From contig DATBLL010000157.1 of the NCBI GenBank assembly GCA_036555425.1, forward strand, positions 1 to 8,796: DNA of 8,796 nucleotides. The letters are read 5' to 3'. The notes under the pieces were generated by a model that was not told the origin of the DNA, made no database searches, and saw nothing but the letters and a program-made list of their open reading frames with translations. The stretch comes from SBBV01 sp036555425. Its GTDB lineage: Bacteria; Pseudomonadota; Alphaproteobacteria; Bin65. Position numbers and translations under genes: made by a program. Shown here one piece after another: positions 5,365-8,796 of the stretch; position 1 is the first letter of the stretch, and each line of letters opens with the position of its first letter.

Positions 5365-6243
5365 TCACGTCTCGATCGGGGTGTCGGGGCGGCCGGCCCA
5401 TTCGGTCCAGGAGCCGTCGTAGACGGCGACCTCGCGCGCGCCGATGAGATGGAGACCCAAGGCCAGCGCGCAGGCCGAGACGCCCGAGCCGCAACTCGCG
5501 ACGATGGGCTTGGCGGGATCGATGCCGGCGGCGCGGAATTTCGCCTCGAGGGCCGCGGCGGGCAGCAGCGTGCCGGTGGCGGGATCGGTCATCTCGCCGA
5601 ACGGAATGTTCTTCGAGCCCGGGATATGCCCGCCGCGCAGGCCCTGGCGCGGCTCGGGCTCGCGCCCCGCGAAACGCCCGGGCGAGCGCGCGTCGATCAC
5701 CTGCTCGCGCTTGGTCTCGATGTTGCGCTTCACGTCGTCGAGCTCGCGCACCAGCAGCGAGTTCACGCGCGCGGTGAAATGCCGCTCGCGCGGTCGGGGC
5801 GGGCCGCTTTCGAGCGCGCGCCCCTCGGCCTTCCATTTGCGCAAGCCGCCGTCGAGCACCGCCACGTCGTCGTGGCCGAAGACGCGGAACATCCACCACA
5901 CGCGCGCGGCGCTGAACAGGCCGAGTCCGTCGTAGACGACGATGCGGTTGCCGTCGCCCAAGCCGAGCTGCTTCGCGCGCGCGGCGAATTTCTCGGGGCT
6001 CGGCAGCATATGCGGCAGCGGCGAGTCGGTGTCGGCGATCTCGTCGATGTCGAAGTAGACGGCACCCGGGATGTGCCCGGCGAGGAACTCGGCCTTGGGG
6101 TCGCGCTTCATCGCCGGCAGGTACCAGGAGCCGTCGACGACGCGGATGTCGGGCGCGCCCAGGCGCTGGGCCAGCCACGCGGTCGAGACCAGCGCCTCGG
6201 GCCGCGCGTAGCCGCGCTCGGGTTCGGTCAGCGGTCGAGCCAC
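5365..6243 (-). CDS. sseA: 3-mercaptopyruvate sulfurtransferase (two-domain rhodanese)
   Basis: The 292-residue protein has two rhodanese domains. The inactive N-terminal one (about 15-145) includes VSTAWLAQRLGAPDIRVVDGSW, HIPGAVYFDID and VVYDGLGLFSAARVWWMFR. The catalytic C-terminal one (about 160-285) includes VIDARSPGRFAG, RGGHIPGSKNIPF and the active loop with Cys251 in VASCGSGVSACALALGL. The CGSGV(S/T) loop marks mercaptopyruvate sulfurtransferases, whereas thiosulfate sulfurtransferases have CRKGVT. It moves sulfur from 3-mercaptopyruvate to an acceptor in the cytoplasm, giving pyruvate. The start is GTG at 6243, inside the last codons of cysteine synthase (16-base overlap). No Shine-Dalgarno is visible, which suggests translational coupling; a start a few codons downstream is possible because the first 11 residues are not conserved. 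Confidence 0.93.
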   Translation of the reverse strand: MARPLTEPERGYARPEALVSTAWLAQRLGAPDIRVVDGSWYLPAMKRDPKAEFLAGHIPGAVYFDIDEIADTDSPLPHMLPSPEKFAARAKQLGLGDGNRIVVYDGLGLFSAARVWWMFRVFGHDDVAVLDGGLRKWKAEGRALESGPPRPRERHFTARVNSLLVRELDDVKRNIETKREQVIDARSPGRFAGREPEPRQGLRGGHIPGSKNIPFGEMTDPATGTLLPAAALEAKFRAAGIDPAKPIVASCGSGVSACALALGLHLIGAREVAVYDGSWTEWAGRPDTPIET

Positions 6244-7232
6244 TTCGGCACCGGCAGGTTCTTGGAGCGGAGGAAGGCGGGGTTGAAGAGCTTGCTCTGA
6301 TAGCGGTTGCCGTAATCGGCGAGGATCGTGACGATCGTCTTGCCCGGCCCGAGATCGCGCGCGAGGCGGATGGCGCCGGCGACGTTGATGCCGGTCGAGC
6401 CGCCGAGGCAGAGGCCCTCCTTCATCAACAGGTCGAAGATGATCGGCAGCGCCTCCTCGTCCGGGACCTGATAGGCGAAATCGGGCTTGAAGCCTTCGAG
6501 GTTCTTGGTGATGCGGCCCTGGCCGATCCCCTCGGTGATCGAGCTGCCCTCGGCCTTGAGCGTCCCGGTCTTGTAGTAGCTGTAGAGTGCCGCGCCCATC
6601 GGATCGGCGATCGCGATCTTCACGCCCTTGCCGCGCTCGCGCAGCGCCAGGGCGACGCCGGCCAGCGTGCCGCCGGTGCCGACCGCGCAGACGAAGCCGT
6701 CGACCTTGCCGTCGGTCTGCTCGAAGATCTCGCGGCCGGTGGTGCGGTAGTGGCCGTCGCGGTTGGCGACGTTGTCGAACTGGTTGGCCCAGATCGCGCC
6801 GTTCGGCTCCTTGGCCGCGAGCTCCTTGGCCTTGCGCTCGGAGACGTGGACGTAGTTGTTGGGGTCCTTGTAGGGCACCGCCGGCACTTCGATGAGCTCC
6901 GCGCCGCAGAGGCGGAGCATGTCCTTCTTCTCCTGCGACTGCGTCTCGGGGATCACGATCACGGTGCGGTAGCCGCGCGCGTTGCCGACCAGCGCCAGGC
7001 CGATGCCGGTGTTGCCCGCCGTGCCCTCGACGATGACGCCGCCTTTCCTGAGCTGGCCCTTCTTCTCCGCGTCCTCGACGATGGCGAGCGCGGCGCGGTC
7101 CTTGACCGACTGGCCGGGATTGAGGAACTCGGCCTTGCCCAGGATGGTGCAGCCGGTCGCCGCCGAGGGTCCCTTGAGCTTGATGAGCGGCGTGTTGCCG
7201 ATGATCGAAACGAATCCGTCGCGAATTTGCAT
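6228..7232 (-). CDS. cysK: Cysteine synthase (O-acetylserine sulfhydrylase family, PLP-dependent)
   Basis: This 334-residue fold-type II PLP enzyme makes cysteine from O-acetylserine and sulfide. It opens MQIRDGFVSIIGNTPLIKLK; the PLP lysine is K44 in NPGQSVKDRAA. The substrate loop is GTAGNTG (70-76; TAGNTG in place of the common TSGNTG), the phosphate-binding loop is GTGGT (185-189) and the C-terminal LCLGGSTGIN motif is present. The TAGNTG loop and ~335-residue length fit an alphaproteobacterial CysK-like subgroup; a related acceptor specificity cannot be excluded. ATG 7232 is chosen because the family N-terminus starts there; the frame extends to a TTG at 7295, but those 21 residues are not conserved. 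No good Shine-Dalgarno is seen. Its end overlaps sseA by 16 bases, so the two are co-expressed. Confidence 0.93.
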   Translation of the reverse strand: MQIRDGFVSIIGNTPLIKLKGPSAATGCTILGKAEFLNPGQSVKDRAALAIVEDAEKKGQLRKGGVIVEGTAGNTGIGLALVGNARGYRTVIVIPETQSQEKKDMLRLCGAELIEVPAVPYKDPNNYVHVSERKAKELAAKEPNGAIWANQFDNVANRDGHYRTTGREIFEQTDGKVDGFVCAVGTGGTLAGVALALRERGKGVKIAIADPMGAALYSYYKTGTLKAEGSSITEGIGQGRITKNLEGFKPDFAYQVPDEEALPIIFDLLMKEGLCLGGSTGINVAGAIRLARDLGPGKTIVTILADYGNRYQSKLFNPAFLRSKNLPVPKWLDR

Positions 7233-7266
7233 GGTCAAAAGCTGGGCATGCGCGGGAGGGGCCTGC

Positions 7267-7295
7267 ACCGTATCGGCGCAGCGCGCGCCGATCAA
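7267..7295 (-). promoter_or_regulatory. Weak candidate promoter for cysK-sseA
   Basis: On the minus strand TTGATC (7295-7290), a 17-base spacer and TACGGT (7272-7267) give a modest -35/-10 pair in the 88-base gap between the Nudix stop and cysK. The spacer contains a GGCGC/GCGCC inverted repeat. Matches are only 4/6 and 3/6, so read-through from the Nudix gene is an equal possibility. Confidence 0.25.
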
Positions 7296-7320
7296 GGCAC
7301 GACCGCGCCGCGCGCGGCCC

Positions 7321-7968
7321 TCAGCGCTTGAACGCGCCCCACCGATCGCGGAGCTGCATGCGGTTGAGCAGCAGCCATTGGATGGCGATGAAGGCGAGGG
7401 CGTTCTCGATCTTGCCGGCGGCGAGCAGCGCCGCGGCCTCGTCGGTCGAGGCGGTGAAGACGCGGATGTCCTCGTGCTCGTGGGCGAGGCCGAAGACGCC
7501 GCCGGCGCCCCTGGCGTCGACGCGGCCGACGAAGAATTCGACCGCCTCGGTGCAGGCGCCGGGCGTCATCAGGAAGCTCGCGATCCGCTCGACGGCGCCG
7601 AGTTCGACATGCGCCTCTTCCCAGGCCTCGCGACGCACCACGGCCTCGGCGGTCTCGCCGGGATCGATGATGCCGGCGACGATCTCGACGAGCCAGGGAT
7701 GGCGGCCGGCCGCATAGGCGCCGGGGCGGAACTGCTCGATCAGCACGACGCGGTCGAGCACCGGGTCGTAGGGCAGCACCGCCGCGGCTTGCCCGCGCTC
7801 GAACACTTCGCGCAGGAACGGCTCGCTCCAGCCCCCGTCGTGGCGCTTGTGGCGCAGGCGGTAGCGGTCGACCTGGAAGCGGCCCTTGTAGACGGTGGCT
7901 TTCTCGACGACCTCGACGTCGTCGCGGGTGAGGTCGCGGTCGAGCTCGGGGTCGCGGTCGCGCGTCAC
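7321..7968 (-). CDS. Nudix hydrolase, ADP-ribose pyrophosphatase (NudF/YffH) type
   Basis: The 215-residue protein has a Nudix box at 99-121: GIIDPGETAEAVVRREAWEEAHV, where E105, R113, E114, E117 and E118 supply the metal site. Preceding elements VYKGRFQVDRYRLRHKRHDGGW and AAAVLPYDPVLDRVVLIEQFRPG, and the following SFLMTPGACTE, are typical of ADP-ribose diphosphatases, which split ADP-ribose into AMP and ribose-5-phosphate. The box's usual last glycine (REUxEExGU) is His120 here. The start is GTG at 7968, which overlaps the tetR stop as GTGA, giving a normal family N-terminus; the much longer open frame running back through tetR is a shadow. Coupled translation from the tetR message is likely. 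The substrate is inferred from family features. Confidence 0.9.
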   Translation of the reverse strand: MTRDRDPELDRDLTRDDVEVVEKATVYKGRFQVDRYRLRHKRHDGGWSEPFLREVFERGQAAAVLPYDPVLDRVVLIEQFRPGAYAAGRHPWLVEIVAGIIDPGETAEAVVRREAWEEAHVELGAVERIASFLMTPGACTEAVEFFVGRVDARGAGGVFGLAHEHEDIRVFTASTDEAAALLAAGKIENALAFIAIQWLLLNRMQLRDRWGAFKR

Positions 7969-8579
7969 GATTTGAGCGCGCCGGTCATGAACAGCAGGGC
8001 GAGCCCCTCGACGAACTGGCTGATCTCCTCGGGCGCCTTGGGCTCGAGATAGGGGACGGCGCCGTTGCAGAGCGCCACCGCGGCGGTGGCGGCGAGGCGG
8101 CAATCGAGATCCTTCGGCACCTCGCCGCGCTCCATGCCGCGGCGGAAGACGTCCTCCCACAGCTTGGAATAGCGGCGCGCGAGGCGGTTCATCTCGGGCA
8201 CGACCTCGGCCGGCAGGAAGCGGCGATTGTGCGCGAAGCAGGTGACGTAGTGGCGCCGGTCGCCCTGCAGGTGGTGGGCGATGGCCTTCTTGATCGTCTC
8301 GCGCGTCGGGACGCCGGCGGCGAGCACGGCTTCGAGATGGTCGCCGAACTCCGCGCCGCCGATGCGGCAGATCTCCTCGAGCGCCGCCTCCTTGGATTCG
8401 AAATAGTAGTAGAGGCTGCCCGGCTGCATGCCGAGGCGGTCGGCGATGTCGCGCGTCGTGGCGGCGTGATAGCCCTTCTTGGCGAAGACCTCGGCGGCCG
8501 CGTCCATGATCTCGCGGCGGCGGCGGAGCTGGCGTGGCTTGGCGGGCGCGGGCCCGGCGATACCGGCAATCTCGCTCAT
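7965..8579 (-). CDS. TetR/AcrR-family transcriptional regulator
   Basis: The 204-residue repressor has an N-terminal helix-turn-helix at about 20-66: RRREIMDAAAEVFAKKGYH, ATTRDIADRLGMQPGSLYYYF, ESKEA. The C-terminal ligand/dimer domain (about 75-204) does not reveal its effector. ATG 8579 is chosen because the TetR core starts about 20 residues later; an upstream extension to 8759 crosses the inverted repeats and is not conserved-looking. No strong Shine-Dalgarno is visible. The stop overlaps the Nudix start (GTGA), so the two form an operon, and the Nudix gene is the most direct candidate target. A palindrome lies 20-34 bases upstream of the start, suited to autorepression. Confidence 0.92.
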   Translation of the reverse strand: MSEIAGIAGPAPAKPRQLRRRREIMDAAAEVFAKKGYHAATTRDIADRLGMQPGSLYYYFESKEAALEEICRIGGAEFGDHLEAVLAAGVPTRETIKKAIAHHLQGDRRHYVTCFAHNRRFLPAEVVPEMNRLARRYSKLWEDVFRRGMERGEVPKDLDCRLAATAAVALCNGAVPYLEPKAPEEISQFVEGLALLFMTGALKS

Positions 8580-8598
8580 CGTGCCGATCCAAGATTGT

Positions 8599-8613
8599 TG
8601 AGCGTTTCGCTTA
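8599..8613. promoter_or_regulatory. Candidate TetR operator upstream of tetR
   Basis: T-G-AGCG-TTT-CGCT-T-A is an imperfect palindrome with perfect AGCG/CGCT half-sites. On the minus strand a weak TCGACA then TAAGCG pair with a 17-base spacer overlaps it, so binding could block the tetR promoter. The match is short for a TetR site, so this remains tentative. Confidence 0.3.
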
Positions 8614-8655
8614 GCATCGCCGCTCCCGAGTGTCGAGGGAAACGAGGCCGCGCGG

Positions 8656-8795
8656 CAGGGGAATCGCATATGAAGATTTCGGATTCCATTCGTGCGCCGA
8701 AGCGCCCGTACGCATTCGAAAATTGCGCCGGGGAGCGAGCCACGATTCGAATGGTTCATTTCGCCCTCGACGCGAGGCCATATGCGATAGCCCTG
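8656..8795. repeat. 17-bp inverted repeats framing about 106 bp
   Basis: Positions 8656-8672 and the reverse complement of 8779-8795 agree at 15 of 17 bases: CAGGG, two mismatches, then a perfect ATCGCATATG. Inside, CCATTCG (8686-8692) and CGAATGG (8748-8754) are also complementary, and an ATTCGAAT palindrome is present. The whole could fold as an imperfect cruciform or be a small inverted-repeat element. The window ends one base later, so the outer border cannot be judged. Confidence 0.6.
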
Positions 8796-8796
8796 G
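8670..8796 (+). CDS. Possible start of an unrecognised gene divergent from tetR (partial)
   Basis: ATG 8670 has a fair ribosome binding site (AGGGGA at 8657-8662, seven bases upstream) and stays open for 42 codons to the window edge, beginning MKISDSIRAPKRPYAFENC. I recognise no family. The start codon lies inside the left arm of the inverted repeat, which may mean that this is structured non-coding DNA. A gene divergent from a TetR regulator would be a common arrangement. Confidence 0.22.
   Translation, partial: MKISDSIRAPKRPYAFENCAGERATIRMVHFALDARPYAIAL

Noticed and set aside
4248..5447. Plus-strand 399-codon frame opposite the GNAT gene
   Set aside because: It is antisense to a well-conserved double-GNAT protein and runs through the palindrome; composition is shadow-like.
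7969..8592. N-terminal extension of the Nudix protein through the tetR region
   Set aside because: The extension is an arginine/proline-rich out-of-frame reading of tetR; GTG 7968 gives a normal Nudix N-terminus.
8725..8770. tRNA-like TpsiC arm at GATTCGAATGG
   Set aside because: No acceptor, D or anticodon stems can be built around it; it belongs to the inverted-repeat region.

Overview
The window looks like chromosomal DNA from a GC-rich alphaproteobacterium (Hyphomicrobiales or Rhodospirillales type). This rests on the strong G/C bias at third codon positions, the Aap/Bzt-type amino-acid ABC transporter, GTG starts with short gene overlaps, and the family make-up of the other genes. The exact genus cannot be read from the sequence.

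Layout. (1) Positions 1-2339, + strand: the distal part of an aapQMP operon, with the end of permease AapQ, all of permease AapM and the ATPase AapP. It encodes the membrane engine of a general L-amino-acid importer; the binding protein AapJ would lie to the left. (2) Positions 2340-3025 carry no convincing gene but much structure: three consecutive hairpins after aapP, three 10-bp iteron-like repeats, and ten TTGGCTTT motifs phased at 10 bp and grouped in a roughly 33-bp higher-order period. A further hairpin and a possible remnant of an hsdR 5' end follow. (3) Positions 3026-3761, + strand: a higBA-type toxin-antitoxin module with a good sigma70-like promoter. The toxin frame is broken by an apparent one-base deletion; the antitoxin is intact. 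(4) Positions 3877-8579, - strand: read in transcription order, tetR, an ADP-ribose pyrophosphatase-like Nudix gene, a cysteine synthase, a 3-mercaptopyruvate sulfurtransferase, a ~190-bp imperfect palindrome, a double-GNAT acetyltransferase and an entericidin-like lipoprotein. A strong intrinsic terminator closes this series, facing the toxin-antitoxin module. (5) Positions 8580-8796: the region upstream of tetR, with a candidate operator, a 17-bp inverted-repeat pair framing about 106 bp, and a weak open reading frame running off the window.

How the genes work together. The cysteine synthase and sulfurtransferase overlap by 16 bp and form a sulfur pair: one makes cysteine from an activated serine and sulfide, the other handles sulfane sulfur from 3-mercaptopyruvate, which derives from cysteine. 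TetR and Nudix share a GTGA stop/start overlap and are clearly co-transcribed. The entericidin and GNAT genes look like independent accessory genes.

I do not see a complete new multi-gene system. The best candidates for something undescribed are the two non-coding structures (the helically phased TTGGCTTT array and the long palindrome between the sulfurtransferase and GNAT genes) and the toxin frameshift that leaves an apparently unaccompanied antitoxin.
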